This document shows positions 1-9,298 of a stretch of 64,000 nt of DNA, piece by piece (position 1 is the first letter of the stretch; every line of letters starts with the position of its first letter). The DNA is from Desulfovibrio sp. (GTDB taxonomy: Bacteria > Desulfobacterota > Desulfovibrionia > Desulfovibrionales > Desulfovibrionaceae), in contig NZ_WASP01000003.1 in NCBI RefSeq assembly GCF_009712225.1, forward strand, positions 123,279 through 187,278, given 5' to 3'. A model generated the notes under the pieces. That model searched no databases, was not told the DNA's origin, and was given only the letters and a program-made list of their open reading frames with translations. The position numbers and the translations under genes are program-made.

Positions 1-878
1 TCCTTTTTTCGGCGGGCAGTGCACCAAGACGTCTGGGCGTCTTCTGCGCAATGATCTGCGCCATATGCATTACCCTTCTGGCAGGAGCCCCGGCTGTCCA
101 GGCTGCAAGGGGCACGCGGGCCGCCATCCTGATTAACATGGACACCGGCAAGGTTCTGTTTGAAAAAAATGCCGACATGTCCATCCCGCCCGCTTCGCTG
201 ACCAAGGTCATGTCCATGTTTCTTGTCATGGACGCAGTAAGCGCCAAGCGTCTGACCCTGGACGAAAAAATCCGCATTACTCCCGCTGCGTCGAAGGTGG
301 GTGGTTCATCCATGCACCTGCGCAACGGCGAGCGCGTGGCGGTGCGTCAACTGCTCACCGGCGCTGCCGTAGCATCGGGCAACGACGCCATCACAGCCCT
401 GGCACTGCGTGTGGGGGGTAACGAACGGCAGTTTGTACGCGCCATGAACCAGAAGGCCAACAGCCTTGGCCTCAAACGCACTGAATTCAAAAATCCCACA
501 GGCTTGCCCGCCGCCGGACAACGCACAACCCCGCGCGACATGGCCACGCTTACACGTACCTACCTGCGCTCCCACCCCGGCGCACAAACTTTTCACAGTA
601 CCCGCGTATTCACACACCGCACCAGGCAGATGTCCAACACCAATTCACTGCTGGGTTCTGTGCGAGGGGTCAACGGCCTTAAGACAGGTTGGACCGTGGC
701 CTCTGGCTATAACCTGATTGTTACTGCCCAACGAGGCGGAACTCGGCTTATTGCCGTTGTCATGGGGGGCACAAGCCGCAACGCGCGCGATGCCATGGCA
801 GAACGGCTTATCGAGGCCGGGTTTGACGGCGGTGGCGACCCAAAAAAAATTCGTCGCAGCATGGGCTACCGACGCTAA
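1..878 (+). CDS. D-alanyl-D-alanine carboxypeptidase (S11 family, DacA-like), 5' end outside window
   Basis: Serine penicillin-binding protein that trims the terminal D-Ala from peptidoglycan stem peptides in the periplasm. The three active-site motifs of the S11 family are visible in order: SLTK (SxxK), SGN and KTG. An ATG lies at 51, but the reading frame is open back to the window edge. The residues before it (two arginines, then a hydrophobic stretch ending in VQAA) look like the n-region and core of one signal peptide. I therefore think the true start lies upstream of base 1 and the gene is cut by the window. About 275 residues from the ATG cover the catalytic domain; the C-terminal PBP5 beta domain is short or absent. 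A strong terminator follows. Confidence 0.88.
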   Translation, partial: LFSAGSAPRRLGVFCAMICAICITLLAGAPAVQAARGTRAAILINMDTGKVLFEKNADMSIPPASLTKVMSMFLVMDAVSAKRLTLDEKIRITPAASKVGGSSMHLRNGERVAVRQLLTGAAVASGNDAITALALRVGGNERQFVRAMNQKANSLGLKRTEFKNPTGLPAAGQRTTPRDMATLTRTYLRSHPGAQTFHSTRVFTHRTRQMSNTNSLLGSVRGVNGLKTGWTVASGYNLIVTAQRGGTRLIAVVMGGTSRNARDAMAERLIEAGFDGGGDPKKIRRSMGYRR

Positions 879-906
879 ATTAATGTAACGAAATTTTTAA
901 ATTGCT

Positions 907-961
907 AAAGGTTGTGGAAAACTGGCCGGATATCTGGCCGCTTTCCACAACCTTTTTGTTT
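907..961 (+). terminator. Intrinsic terminator after the carboxypeptidase gene
   Basis: A roughly 13-bp stem (AGGTTGTGGAAA pairing with TTTCCACAACCT) encloses a loop of about 20 bases and is followed by a T-rich tract. It lies 29 bases after the stop codon. Confidence 0.85.
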
Positions 962-1107
962 TTTGAACGCCACTGAGGCGCATTTTTTTTTGAGCACAGG
1001 GCAGACGGTCATTATATAGAAGGCGGGCTTTCTGCGCAGGAAACACACAAAGACGTGCGTGCCCCAAACAGAGAGCCCGCCTGACGCAGTCAGCGGCCTA
1101 AAAGACC

Positions 1108-2370
1108 TTAGCGCGCAAGCGCCTGATCAAGATCGGCAATAATATCGTCCACATGCTCAACACCCACAGAGAGGCGTACCATGCCGGGGGTGATACCGGC
1201 TTCGCGCAGCTGCTCGTCGGTCAGCTGGCGATGGGTTGAGCTTGCGGGATGCAGTACGCAGGTGCGTATGTCGGCAACGTGCACCTGGAGCGAAATCATT
1301 TTGAGGCTGTCGATAAAGCGCGCGCCAGCTTCTCGCCCGCCCTTGAGGGAGAGGGAGATAACGCCGCTGCAACCCTTGGGCAGGTATTTGTCGGCCAGGG
1401 TTTTTTGCGGATGCCCGGGCAGACGGGGATAGTTGACGGATTCCACCGCAGGGTGCTTTGCAAGAAATTCCGCCACGGTTTCTGCATTGCGGCAGTGGCG
1501 TTCCATACGCAGGGGCAGGGTTTCGAGGCCCTGGTTGATGTAGAACGCCCCTTGGGCACTCTGGCAGCAGCCCATGTCGCGCATGAGCTGCACGCGGGCC
1601 TTGACGATATAGGCAGCCTTGCCAAAGGCTTCGGCGTACACCAGCCCGTGGTAGGAAGGATCGGGCTCGGTAAATTCGGGAAACTTGCCGGAAGCCCAGT
1701 CAAAGTTGCCGCTGTCCACGATAACACCGCCCACCTGGAGGGCGTGACCGTCCATGTACTTGGTGGTGGAATGCACCACAATGTCGGCCCCAAATTCAAA
1801 AGGACGGCACAGCACAGGGGTGGCAAAGGTATTGTCGATGATCAGGGGCAGCCTGTGGCGATGGGCCAGATTGGCAAAACGCTCGATATCCAGCACGTCC
1901 ATGGAGGGGTTGGAGAGCGTTTCGCCGAACACGGCGCGGGTGTTGGAGCGAAAGGCCTTTTCAAGCTCTGCCTCTGAAGCGCCCTGATCCACAAAGGTAA
2001 CTTCGATACCCAATTTCTTGAGCGTAACGGCAAACAGGTTGAATGTGCCGCCGTAAATACTGGCGGCACTGACCACATGGTCGCCGCTCTGGGCCACGTT
2101 GAGCAGCGAAAGCATGCTTGCGGCCTGACCAGAAGAAGTGCACAGCGCGCCAACGCCGCCTTCAAGCGCGGTAATTTTTTGTTCCACGGCATCCACCGTG
2201 GGGTTGCCCAGGCGGGAATAAAAAAAACCAGCCTCGGCAAGGTCAAAAAGTTTCGCCACTTCGGCGGTGGTGGAATATTTGAAGGTGGTACTCTGCACTA
2301 TGGGCAAAACCCGGGGCTCACCATTGGCCGGTTCGTAGCCCGCGTGCAGACAAAGAGATTCCGTTTTCAT
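1108..2370 (-). CDS. metY: O-acetylhomoserine aminocarboxypropyltransferase (sulfhydrylase)
   Basis: Cys/Met-metabolism PLP enzyme of 420 residues that makes homocysteine from O-acetylhomoserine and sulfide in the cytoplasm. Sulfide as donor suits a sulfate reducer. The PLP lysine is in STTKY at about K204, and the N-terminal HAGYEP and YSRLGNPT segments are typical of the O-acetylhomoserine branch rather than cystathionine gamma-synthase. The length matches the family (about 420-430). The ATG at 2370 is preceded by AGAGGA. It stands alone, with a possibly structured leader upstream (2430-2500). Cystathionine gamma-synthase is the alternative but is usually about 380 residues. Confidence 0.9.
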   Translation of the reverse strand: MKTESLCLHAGYEPANGEPRVLPIVQSTTFKYSTTAEVAKLFDLAEAGFFYSRLGNPTVDAVEQKITALEGGVGALCTSSGQAASMLSLLNVAQSGDHVVSAASIYGGTFNLFAVTLKKLGIEVTFVDQGASEAELEKAFRSNTRAVFGETLSNPSMDVLDIERFANLAHRHRLPLIIDNTFATPVLCRPFEFGADIVVHSTTKYMDGHALQVGGVIVDSGNFDWASGKFPEFTEPDPSYHGLVYAEAFGKAAYIVKARVQLMRDMGCCQSAQGAFYINQGLETLPLRMERHCRNAETVAEFLAKHPAVESVNYPRLPGHPQKTLADKYLPKGCSGVISLSLKGGREAGARFIDSLKMISLQVHVADIRTCVLHPASSTHRQLTDEQLREAGITPGMVRLSVGVEHVDDIIADLDQALAR

Positions 2371-2807
2371 GCCGTCCTCTGCTGTGCTGGTGGTGGAAAA
2401 TGCCGCGCTTACTGGCTATACGCCGCGCACCACGCACCGTAGCTCAAGCCATCGGGCTAGGCAACCACCTTGATTGTGCACGCAAGCCCCCTATACGGCT
2501 GATGAAGAGAGAGCAAAAAAAGTTCCTTCCTATTGACCGTTTGCAACTAGAAGTATAAGCTTCAAAGAAGCAGGTGGTCGCCTTGCGGCGTGTGGCACTC
2601 TTGGGGAATGCCTTTTTAAATCACGCAGTAACGCACTGCCAGAGTTGCTGATTTTCGTTTGCTGACAGCGCCGCTGATAGCGCGGCTGTTCGTACCACGT
2701 TGCGCCGCTGTCTTGACGCGGAGTTGGCGCGATTTTGTTGCGCCGCATGCGGGCCCTGTGGCAGGGTCCGAGCAAAGCCTTTCACTCACTTTTGCCAGGA
2801 GGCTATT
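2371..2807. other. Intergenic region between metY and hynB
   Basis: 437 bases between divergent genes with no convincing coding sequence. The metY-proximal part may fold into a structured leader (listed separately). The hynB-proximal part must hold the hydrogenase promoter; I see no clear sigma70 or sigma54 match. Confidence 0.5.
2430..2500 (-). promoter_or_regulatory. Possible structured leader of metY
   Basis: On the minus strand two nested complementary pairs occur about 60-130 bases upstream of metY: CCGTA with TACGG outside, and GGGCT with AGCCC inside, followed by GATGGCTTGAGC. The arrangement resembles a cis-regulatory RNA, but I could not match it to a known SAM, SAH or T-box consensus. 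It could be chance. Confidence 0.25.
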
Positions 2808-3755
2808 ATGCGTATTGCCGTGGGTCTGGGCAAAAAAGGCGGAGAAGAGCGTTTAGAGCGCCAGGGCATAAGCCGCCGTGACTTCATGAAATTCTGCACG
2901 GCGGTAGCGGTGACGATGGGCTTCGGCCCCTCATTCGCTTCCGAGGTGGCCGCTGCGCTGACCGGACGTCGGCCTTCGGTGGTGTATTTGCACGCCGCTG
3001 AATGCACGGGCTGTTCCGAAGCGCTTCTGCGCACCTACAAGCCCTTCCTTGATGCCGTCATTCTTGACACCATTTCCCTTGACTACCACGAAACCATCAT
3101 GGCCGCCGCCGGTGAAGCCGCCGAACAAGCCCTGCATGCCGCCGTGGAAAACCCCAATGGCTTTGTCTGCATGGTTGAAGGCGCCATTCCTACGGGCATG
3201 GACAACAAGTATGGCTATATCGGTGGCCATACCATGTACGACATCTGCAAAGAAATTCTGCCCAAGGCCAAGGCCGTGGTAAACATTGGTACCTGTGCCT
3301 GCTACGGCGGCGTTCAGGCTGCCAAGCCCAACCCCACCGGCGCCAAGGGCGTGAACGAATGTTTTGCCAGCCTGGGTGTGAAGGGTATCAACATTCCCGG
3401 CTGCCCCCCCAACCCCCTCAACATGGTAGGCGCTCTTGTGGCCTTTTTGCAGGGCCAGAAGATCGAACTCGACGAACTGGGCCGCCCGCTCATGTTCTTC
3501 GGCCAGAGCGTCCACGACCTTTGCGAACGCCGCAAGCACTTCGACGCTGGCGAATTTGCGCCCTCCTTCAATTCCGAAGAAGCGCGCAAGGGCTGGTGCC
3601 TTTACGAAGTGGGCTGCAAAGGCCCGCAGACGTACAACAACTGTCCCAAGGTTCTCTTCAACGAGACCAACTGGCCGGTGGCTGCCGGGCATCCCTGCAT
3701 TGGTTGCAGTGAACCCGGTTTCTGGGACGAAATGTCGCCGTTCTACCAGAACTAG
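2808..3755 (+). CDS. hynB: Periplasmic [NiFe] hydrogenase small subunit
   Basis: Electron-transfer subunit of the periplasmic H2-uptake hydrogenase, 315 residues, which passes electrons to periplasmic c-type cytochromes. A Tat signal is present (SRRDFMK at residues 22-28, then a hydrophobic core). Mature-protein cysteines for the three Fe-S clusters are visible: CTGC at 66-69, [14 protein letters not shown], then the C-terminal group around [19 protein letters not shown] and [13 protein letters not shown]. The ATG at 2808 follows CCAGGAGGC and gives the usual length; the frame is open upstream to 2700 but without a ribosome site. hynA starts 8 bases after the stop, so the two are translated as a unit. 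Confidence 0.96.
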   Translation: MRIAVGLGKKGGEERLERQGISRRDFMKFCTAVAVTMGFGPSFASEVAAALTGRRPSVVYLHAAECTGCSEALLRTYKPFLDAVILDTISLDYHETIMAAAGEAAEQALHAAVENPNGFVCMVEGAIPTGMDNKYGYIGGHTMYDICKEILPKAKAVVNIGTCACYGGVQAAKPNPTGAKGVNECFASLGVKGINIPGCPPNPLNMVGALVAFLQGQKIELDELGRPLMFFGQSVHDLCERRKHFDAGEFAPSFNSEEARKGWCLYEVGCKGPQTYNNCPKVLFNETNWPVAAGHPCIGCSEPGFWDEMSPFYQN

Positions 3756-3763
3756 GGGGAATC

Positions 3764-5443
3764 ATGAGCCAGATCAAACAAACGCCCCAGAGCAGCTACA
3801 CCGGGCCCATTGTGGTGGACCCGCTGACCCGCATCGAAGGGCATCTGCGTATTGAAGTGGAAGTTGAAGGCGGCAAAATCAAGGACGCCCGCAGCTGTGG
3901 CACGCTTTTCCGCGGTCTTGAAGTTATCCTGAAGGGCCGCGATCCTCGCGACGCTCAGCACTTCACCCAGCGCACCTGCGGCGTCTGCACCTACACGCAC
4001 GCCCTTGCCTCTACCCGCGCGCTTGAAGACGCCATCAACAAGCCCATTCCGGCCAACGCCACCTACATCCGCAACCTTGTCATGGCCATGCAGTTCATGC
4101 ATGACCACGTTGTGCATTTCTACCATCTGCACGCGCTTGACTTTGTGGACGTGGCCAACGCCCTGCAGGCCGACCCGGCCAAGGCTGCCAAGCTTGCGCA
4201 GTCCATTTCGCCCCGTCCTGTCAAGACTGAAGACTTCGCCGCCGTGCAGGCCAAACTGAAGACCTTTGTTGAAAGCGGCCAGCTTGGCCCCTTCACCAAT
4301 GCCTACTTCCTTGGCGGGCACCCTAGCTACTACCTTGAACCCGAAGCCAACCTCGTTGCCACTGCCCACTATCTGGAAGCCCTGCGCGCCCAGGTGGACA
4401 TTGCCAAGGGTATGGCCGTGTTCGGCGCCAAAAACCCGCACACCCAGTTCACCGTTGCTGGCGGCGTGACCTGCTACGAAGCCCTGTCTCCCCAGCGCAT
4501 CAAGGAATTCCGCGAATTGTACAAGAAGGCCCGCACCTTCATTGAACAGGTCTACATTCCCGACCTGCTCATGGTGGCTGGCCAGTACAAGGACTGGGCT
4601 GCCCTTGGTGGTACGCACAACTTCATGGCTTTTGGCGAATTCCCCGCTGCTGGCGGCGAACGCGACCTCAACAGCCGCTGGTACAAGCCTGGCATCATCT
4701 ATGATCGCAAGATCGGCTCTGTGCAGGCCTTTGATCCCAGCAAGATTGAAGAACATGTGCGCCACAGCTGGTACGAAGGCGACAAGGCCCACACCCCCTA
4801 CGAAGGCGAGACCAAGCCCTACTTCACCAAGATGGGCGACACCGACCGTTACTCCTGGCTCAAGGCTCCCCGCTACGCCGGGCAGTCCATGGAAACCGGT
4901 CCTCTTGCCCAGGTGCTGGTGGCCTACGCCCAGAACCACAAGACCATCAAGCCTGCCGTGGACGGCGTGCTGAAGGCCCTTAACGTGGGTCCCGAAGCCC
5001 TGTTCTCCACTCTGGGCCGTACTGCTGCCCGCGGTATCCAGACCCTGGTTATCGCCCAGCAGACCGAAAACTGGCTGAACGAATACGAAAACAACATTGC
5101 CAAGGACAAGCAGATCGTCGAAGATTACGCCGTTCCTGCCAATGCCAAGGGCGTGGGCTTCCTTGATGCCCCCCGTGGCGGTCTTTCGCACTGGATTCGT
5201 ATCGAAGACGGCAAGATCGGCAACTTCCAGCTGGTCGTGCCCACCACCTGGAACCTCGGACCCCGGTGCAACAAGGGTCTTCTCGGCGCCGCCGAAGAAG
5301 CTCTTATCGGCACGCCCGTGGCCGATCCCAAGCGCCCGGTGGAAATCCTGCGCACTATCCACTCTTTCGACCCCTGCATTGCTTGCGCCGTGCACGTTAT
5401 CGATGGAGAAACCAACGAAGTGCACAAGTTCAAGGTGCTGTAA
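3764..5443 (+). CDS. hynA: Periplasmic [NiFe] hydrogenase large subunit
   Basis: Catalytic subunit carrying the Ni-Fe(CN)2CO site, 559 residues. The two CxxC pairs that bind nickel are present: RTCGVC at C72/C75 and DPCIACAVH at C538/C541. Fifteen residues follow H544; in this family a dedicated protease removes this tail after that histidine once nickel is inserted. The small subunit carries the only export signal, so the pair is expected to be exported together. The start has a GGGGGA ribosome site. The small-then-large order and the protease gene downstream match Desulfovibrio hyn operons. Confidence 0.97.
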   Translation: MSQIKQTPQSSYTGPIVVDPLTRIEGHLRIEVEVEGGKIKDARSCGTLFRGLEVILKGRDPRDAQHFTQRTCGVCTYTHALASTRALEDAINKPIPANATYIRNLVMAMQFMHDHVVHFYHLHALDFVDVANALQADPAKAAKLAQSISPRPVKTEDFAAVQAKLKTFVESGQLGPFTNAYFLGGHPSYYLEPEANLVATAHYLEALRAQVDIAKGMAVFGAKNPHTQFTVAGGVTCYEALSPQRIKEFRELYKKARTFIEQVYIPDLLMVAGQYKDWAALGGTHNFMAFGEFPAAGGERDLNSRWYKPGIIYDRKIGSVQAFDPSKIEEHVRHSWYEGDKAHTPYEGETKPYFTKMGDTDRYSWLKAPRYAGQSMETGPLAQVLVAYAQNHKTIKPAVDGVLKALNVGPEALFSTLGRTAARGIQTLVIAQQTENWLNEYENNIAKDKQIVEDYAVPANAKGVGFLDAPRGGLSHWIRIEDGKIGNFQLVVPTTWNLGPRCNKGLLGAAEEALIGTPVADPKRPVEILRTIHSFDPCIACAVHVIDGETNEVHKFKVL

Positions 5444-5465
5444 TACGCACTGAACAAGCATTGAC

Positions 5466-5494
5466 AAAGGGCGGGGTTTTCCCCGCCCTTTTTT
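5466..5494 (+). terminator. Intrinsic terminator after hynA
   Basis: AAAGGGCGGGG, a TTTT loop and CCCCGCCC followed by six T form a strong rho-independent terminator between hynA and hynC. Full-length read-through to hynC would be limited. Confidence 0.9.
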
Positions 5495-5656
5495 ATGGCA
5501 GATATTTTTTTTGCCTCCGTTGATCCGTACATGCCTGTTTTATACGGGAGCGCAAACATAATAGACCGGGCACAAATATTTTGGCATACTGTGCATATGT
5601 GTTGCACACGCATTACCATGTGTGCCCACGTATCAACCCCCACTTGAGAGCACACC

Positions 5657-6148
5657 GTGGAACAAAAACGAGTACTGATTATGGGCGTCGGCAACATTTT
5701 GCTGACTGACGAGGGTTTTGGCGTGCGCGCAGTTGAATACCTGCAGGCCAATTATACCTGGCCGGAAAATGTACGCCTTGAAGACGGCGGCACACAGGGC
5801 CTCATGCTCATGACCGAGCTGATGGAATGCGACACGTTGGTTGTGCTTGATGTGGTGCTGGGACCGGAAAAACCCGGCACCGTCTACATGCTTGAGGGTG
5901 AAGACCTGCGCAAGAGCTTGAGTTTCCGTGACTCCATGCATCAGACAGACCTGCTGGACACCCTTGTAACGTGCAGCATGGCCGGGCACGATGTGGAAGC
6001 CGTTGTTTTTGGCCTGCAGCCCTTTGACTACCACACCATGCAGGTGGGTCTGACCCCTGAAGCCCAGAAGCTGCTGCCGGAATTCTGCACAAAGGTGGTG
6101 GCTGCCCTGGCAGAGCGCGGCATCACCACCGCAAAGCCCAAGGCGTAA
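5657..6148 (+). CDS. hynC: Hydrogenase maturation protease
   Basis: M52-family endopeptidase, 163 residues, that cleaves the C-terminal extension of the large hydrogenase subunit after nickel insertion. Visible family features are the N-terminal GVGNILLTDEGFGVRA (nickel-sensing Glu/Asp), DGGTQGL, the central LDVV, and AGHDVEAVVFGLQP with the conserved histidine. The start is GTG at 5657. It lies 213 bases after hynA and beyond a terminator, so it probably has its own promoter in 5495-5656. The neighbouring HynBA pair is the natural substrate. Confidence 0.9.
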   Translation: MEQKRVLIMGVGNILLTDEGFGVRAVEYLQANYTWPENVRLEDGGTQGLMLMTELMECDTLVVLDVVLGPEKPGTVYMLEGEDLRKSLSFRDSMHQTDLLDTLVTCSMAGHDVEAVVFGLQPFDYHTMQVGLTPEAQKLLPEFCTKVVAALAERGITTAKPKA

Positions 6149-6267
6149 CCCAGGCCAGAGAATTATGCGTCGCGCAGTGTGTCGAGCGCCTTCAGCCTCG
6201 GGCTGACCGGGTTCAAGTCACGCACCATCACAATGCACGCCGCACCCCAGACAGGGATAAAATATCA

Positions 6268-6305
6268 GGCCGGACGAACCCCTGAACTGGGGGTTGCGTC
6301 CGGCC
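6268..6305. terminator. Bidirectional hairpin between convergent genes
   Basis: GGCCGGACGAACCCC pairs with GGGGGTTGCGTCCGGCC around a 6-base loop, giving a long GC-rich stem between the hynC and DUF523 gene ends. There is no strong T tract on either side, so termination is inferred from position. Confidence 0.6.
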
Positions 6306-6330
6306 ATATCATTCTTGTTGTCAGCAAGCG

Positions 6331-6765
6331 CTAGGGCTCGTCTGGCAGCGATTCTTCACTGTACAGGGCAAAGCCTTCGGCCCGCAGCATGGCTGCCCAC
6401 ACTCCGTCGCCAGCGCACAAAACGTGCCTGAAGCTGCCGTCATAGATACGGCCAAAACCGCAGGATGGTGAGCGACTTTTGATGATGGCTGCAGCGCAGC
6501 CCTCCATGCGGGCCATTTCAGTGGCCATGGCCGCACCCTGCTCAAAGGCAAGGGTTACGTCCTGACCGTCGCGGTTCATGACCCGGTCGCCCACCCTTTC
6601 GCAAGGGCTGCGGGGAGTTTCAAGACCGCCTAGTACTTCGGGGCAAATGGACACAGCCCTGCCCTCTTCCACCAGCCTCACCACCAGCGCGCAGGTGTTG
6701 TCACCACCGTCGTAACGGCAGCGTTCACCCGCCAGACAGGCGCTGACAACGTAGCGCGTTGACAC
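6331..6765 (-). CDS. DUF523 family protein (YbbK-like)
   Basis: Small cytosolic protein of a widely conserved but uncharacterised family. Diagnostic pieces are SACLAGERCRYDG near the start, CPEVLGGLETPRSPCER, and IIKSRSPSCG. The several cysteines suggest metal or cluster binding (inference). I choose GTG at 6765, giving 144 residues. It overlaps the stop of the upstream 76-residue gene as TAGTG, with an AGAAGAG ribosome site. An ATG at 6804 in frame would overlap that gene by 40 bases. The overlap implies translational coupling. Confidence 0.8.
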   Translation of the reverse strand: MSTRYVVSACLAGERCRYDGGDNTCALVVRLVEEGRAVSICPEVLGGLETPRSPCERVGDRVMNRDGQDVTLAFEQGAAMATEMARMEGCAAAIIKSRSPSCGFGRIYDGSFRHVLCAGDGVWAAMLRAEGFALYSEESLPDEP

Positions 6766-6995
6766 TAGCTCTTCTCGCCTTCGGGCAGCAGAGCGGCCTC
6801 CCACATTTCCTGATAGTACATGCAGGTGCCGGGATTCCAGGCAGTGGCAGTGGCGTGGTCATAACTTTCGGTTATGGGCCAGTCAGTATGGGGCTTCAGG
6901 GCTTCTTCAAATGAGGCCGCCTCCACAACTGTCTCAAATTCCAGACTCAGCGTGTAGTTGGGGCCTTTCATAAAACGCAGATGATAACGCGGCAT
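6765..6995 (-). CDS. Conserved small protein of unknown function
   Basis: 76 residues, acidic and soluble, with no signal peptide or membrane segment. It starts MPRYHLRF and contains a run of aromatic residues (WPITESYDH, WNPGTC). I do not recognise a family. The ATG at 6995 is preceded by AAGGATAAGG, a good ribosome site. Its stop overlaps the start of the DUF523 gene by one base, so the two are likely co-translated. Confidence 0.65.
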   Translation of the reverse strand: MPRYHLRFMKGPNYTLSLEFETVVEAASFEEALKPHTDWPITESYDHATATAWNPGTCMYYQEMWEAALLPEGEKS

Positions 6996-7132
6996 AGCCT
7001 TATCCTTGGCTTAATTTCGCCAGCAGATGCCGGACAAAAAGTATAAGCTCCATCTGGCGGCAACCTGAGGGCCAGGTATAGGCCCAGGCTTGTCCTGCGG
7101 GCATCAAGCCCCGCAGGCCGCCGTCCAGACAA

Positions 7133-7168
7133 AAGCGCCGGGGAGGCAACCCTCCCCGGCGTTCATAT
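7133..7168 (-). terminator. Terminator of the YeiH-like operon
   Basis: CGCCGGGGAGG pairs with CCTCCCCGGCG around a CAA loop, directly after the 54-residue gene on the minus strand. On that strand it is followed by CTTTTGTC, a weak T tract. Confidence 0.7.
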
Positions 7169-7187
7169 CAATGGCAATCAGACACGT

Positions 7188-7352
7188 CTAGTGCGTGGTC
7201 ATCACAAACTTGCTGATGACAAAGAGCACCACCAGCAGACCCACGCCAAGGCCCCAGCTCCAATGCACGAGCTTGAGTTCAACGGGATCCAGGGGTTCGT
7301 ATTCCATCTTTTCGATTTCTTCGTGAAGCTTAACTTCGCTTTTCACTTCCAT
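7188..7352 (-). CDS. 54-residue membrane protein accompanying a YeiH-like transporter
   Basis: Small gene read directly from the sequence. The protein has an acidic, amphipathic N-terminal half with many Glu and Lys, then one transmembrane helix (about residues 31-50, WSWGLGVGLLVVLFVISKFV) and a short tail. The ATG at 7352 follows ACGGAG. It starts about 20 bases after the stop of the transporter gene, and a terminator follows, so the two form an operon. A small accessory or stabilising subunit of the transporter is plausible but unproven. Confidence 0.7.
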   Translation of the reverse strand: MEVKSEVKLHEEIEKMEYEPLDPVELKLVHWSWGLGVGLLVVLFVISKFVMTTH

Positions 7353-7372
7353 GATTTACTCCGTATATTAAA

Positions 7373-8815
7373 CTAGCCAGCCATCACAGGCGGGGTCATG
7401 CCGTGGAAGAAGGCGTAGGAGATGAACAGGCCCACCCAGATGATGAAACCAAACAGGCACACCACATACACAACTGCCAGACGGCCGATGCCTTCTTCCT
7501 TCAGCTTGCGGAAGTTGGAAACCAGACCGATGCTGAAGAAGGTAAGCAGGAAGAACATGACGCGGAAGCTGTTGATGGCACCGGACATGGACTTGCCGAG
7601 CTTGTGCAGTTCGGGCGAAGACAGGCAGGCAAACAGAAGGATCAGGAACGTACCAAGGTAACCCAGCACGAAGCGGGGGAAGCGATCCATAACGTCGCTC
7701 CACGTCATGGTGCGTTCGCCGCGGGTTTTGTCAAACTTGGCGGTCCAGATGTAGGCCAGCACGAGCGCCCACACGCCGATGAACATGTCGATGAAGATCT
7801 TGACGGTGGTGGTAACCATCACGACCCAGCCTGGTTCCCACTTGGTGCCCAGACCGGCCATCTTGGAGAGAATCAGCGATTCGGTGATGGCACCGCTGGC
7901 GATAGCGCCGCCGTCAGACTTAACGGCAAGGCCCATCCAGCCACCGGCCACCATGGGTTCGGTGTACAGGAAGTGCTGGGCGATAAAGGGCAGAATGAGC
8001 ATTTCGATGCAGGTGAACACAACGACCAGCGAGGAAACCATGATCGGAACCACAGGCCGGGCGCGGATAGCGCCGCCGGTGGCGATGGCCGCCGAGACGC
8101 CGCAGATGGAAATACCGGAAGCAAGGGGAGCGGCCCATTCCTTATTGAACTTGAAGTACTTACGAGCCACGTAGTAAACCACGGACCAGTACAGCAGGTA
8201 AGCTTCAACAATGGCGCACAGGCCTCGGAAAATAACGTGACCGGCAAAACCGGCAGCGTCGGCGGCCTTAACGCCAAGTTCGGCACCAAGAATAACGATG
8301 GCGATCTTGACGAAAAGTTCGGGGCGGCAGGCTTCGCGCAGGGATTCAGCAAAACCGGGCGTAAGGTTGCCCAGCAGAATACCCATGACCAGGGCCACAA
8401 TAAGACCAGCCTCGGTGCTCAAACCCAGCGACCAGGTGATGCCCAGTTTGGGAATTTCAGTGGGGTTGGCCGCAATATACGCATTTGCGCCAACTGTGTA
8501 GCAGGCAATGGCAATAAAGAAGATGCACGTAAAGCCATACAAAAACTTGCCCACGTTGCCCTTCATCAGCATGATGCCCACGGACATCACAGCTGCAATA
8601 AAGGCATAGCTGGCGAGCAGCGCGCCCACACCGGGCAAAAAGCCCTTGGTGGCCGAGCTCCAGCATTCAAGCGGGCTGTTGACCCACATGCCCATCTTGA
8701 GGCCCCAGCCCAGCAGGTCCATGCCCGCAAACTTGCCAAGGGCCATCAAGAAAACAAAGCAGCCAATAAGCAGGGCTACTTTGTCTTCATTAAAGGCTTT
8801 TGTTGTTGATGCCAT
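7373..8815 (-). CDS. YeiH/UPF0324-family inner-membrane transporter (putative sulfate exporter family)
   Basis: 480 residues with about a dozen hydrophobic helices. The core (GLIVALVMGILLGNL, then AIVILGAELGVKAADAAG, SGISICGVSAAIATGGAI, SDGGAIASGAITESLIL) matches the PF03601 family. That family is often named putative sulfate exporter, although the substrate is not firmly known. The ATG at 8815 has GGAGGAG at good spacing; an in-frame TTG two codons upstream lies against that ribosome site and is unlikely. It is transcribed with the 54-residue protein downstream. In a sulfate reducer an anion or sulfur-compound role would fit (inference). Confidence 0.8.
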   Translation of the reverse strand: MASTTKAFNEDKVALLIGCFVFLMALGKFAGMDLLGWGLKMGMWVNSPLECWSSATKGFLPGVGALLASYAFIAAVMSVGIMLMKGNVGKFLYGFTCIFFIAIACYTVGANAYIAANPTEIPKLGITWSLGLSTEAGLIVALVMGILLGNLTPGFAESLREACRPELFVKIAIVILGAELGVKAADAAGFAGHVIFRGLCAIVEAYLLYWSVVYYVARKYFKFNKEWAAPLASGISICGVSAAIATGGAIRARPVVPIMVSSLVVVFTCIEMLILPFIAQHFLYTEPMVAGGWMGLAVKSDGGAIASGAITESLILSKMAGLGTKWEPGWVVMVTTTVKIFIDMFIGVWALVLAYIWTAKFDKTRGERTMTWSDVMDRFPRFVLGYLGTFLILLFACLSSPELHKLGKSMSGAINSFRVMFFLLTFFSIGLVSNFRKLKEEGIGRLAVVYVVCLFGFIIWVGLFISYAFFHGMTPPVMAG

Positions 8816-9298
8816 ACCCAAACTCCTCCGTACAGGTTAAGCTAAACAAACACACTCCAGCCGCACCTACGCGTCAAAGCCTGCCTTGTTCAATAAAGAA
8901 CAGAGCAGTCAGAAACGCGTCTTGCCGCGGAAACAGCTGGAAACCGATACTTGCAGCACCAATTTTGTGACCAGACGGTCATTGATGCCTGTCGAAAACA
9001 TACCTGTATGCAAGATATTGTCAAGCCTAAGCCCAAAGTATAACAACCAGTAACGGTATTCTGAAGCTGTTTCAGTGGCGTCAAAAGCCAAATTTTCCGG
9101 TTCCTCCCTTTGGCGCACCATCGCGCATGGCTGCGCATTGGTTCACATGCCACCCCGCGGGGTTGCACACCTGCTTTTTTTGACCCCAGCCAGACACCTT
9201 CCTTTGCCCATGCCTTGGTAAAAAATGCAGAAAAAACAATTTTTTCAAATTTACTGTTGACACTACCCCGCACTTTCACATATACACGTTTCTCGCGT
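8816..9298. other. Intergenic region before the tRNA pair
   Basis: 483 bases between the minus-strand transporter and the plus-strand tRNAs. It contains the transporter promoter (not pinpointed) and a clear tRNA promoter at 9257-9286. I see no coding sequence. Confidence 0.6.
9257..9286 (+). promoter_or_regulatory. sigma70-type promoter of the tRNA operon
   Basis: TTGACA at 9257-9262 and TATACA at 9281-9286 are separated by 18 bases and lie 12 bases before the first tRNA. Confidence 0.8.

Noticed and set aside
2580..2610. sigma54 promoter for hynBA (TGGCAC...GC)
   Set aside because: The GG-to-GC spacing is 14 rather than 10 bases.
3752..5467. 571-codon minus-strand frame opposite hynA
   Set aside because: Antisense shadow; the plus strand is clearly the hydrogenase large subunit.
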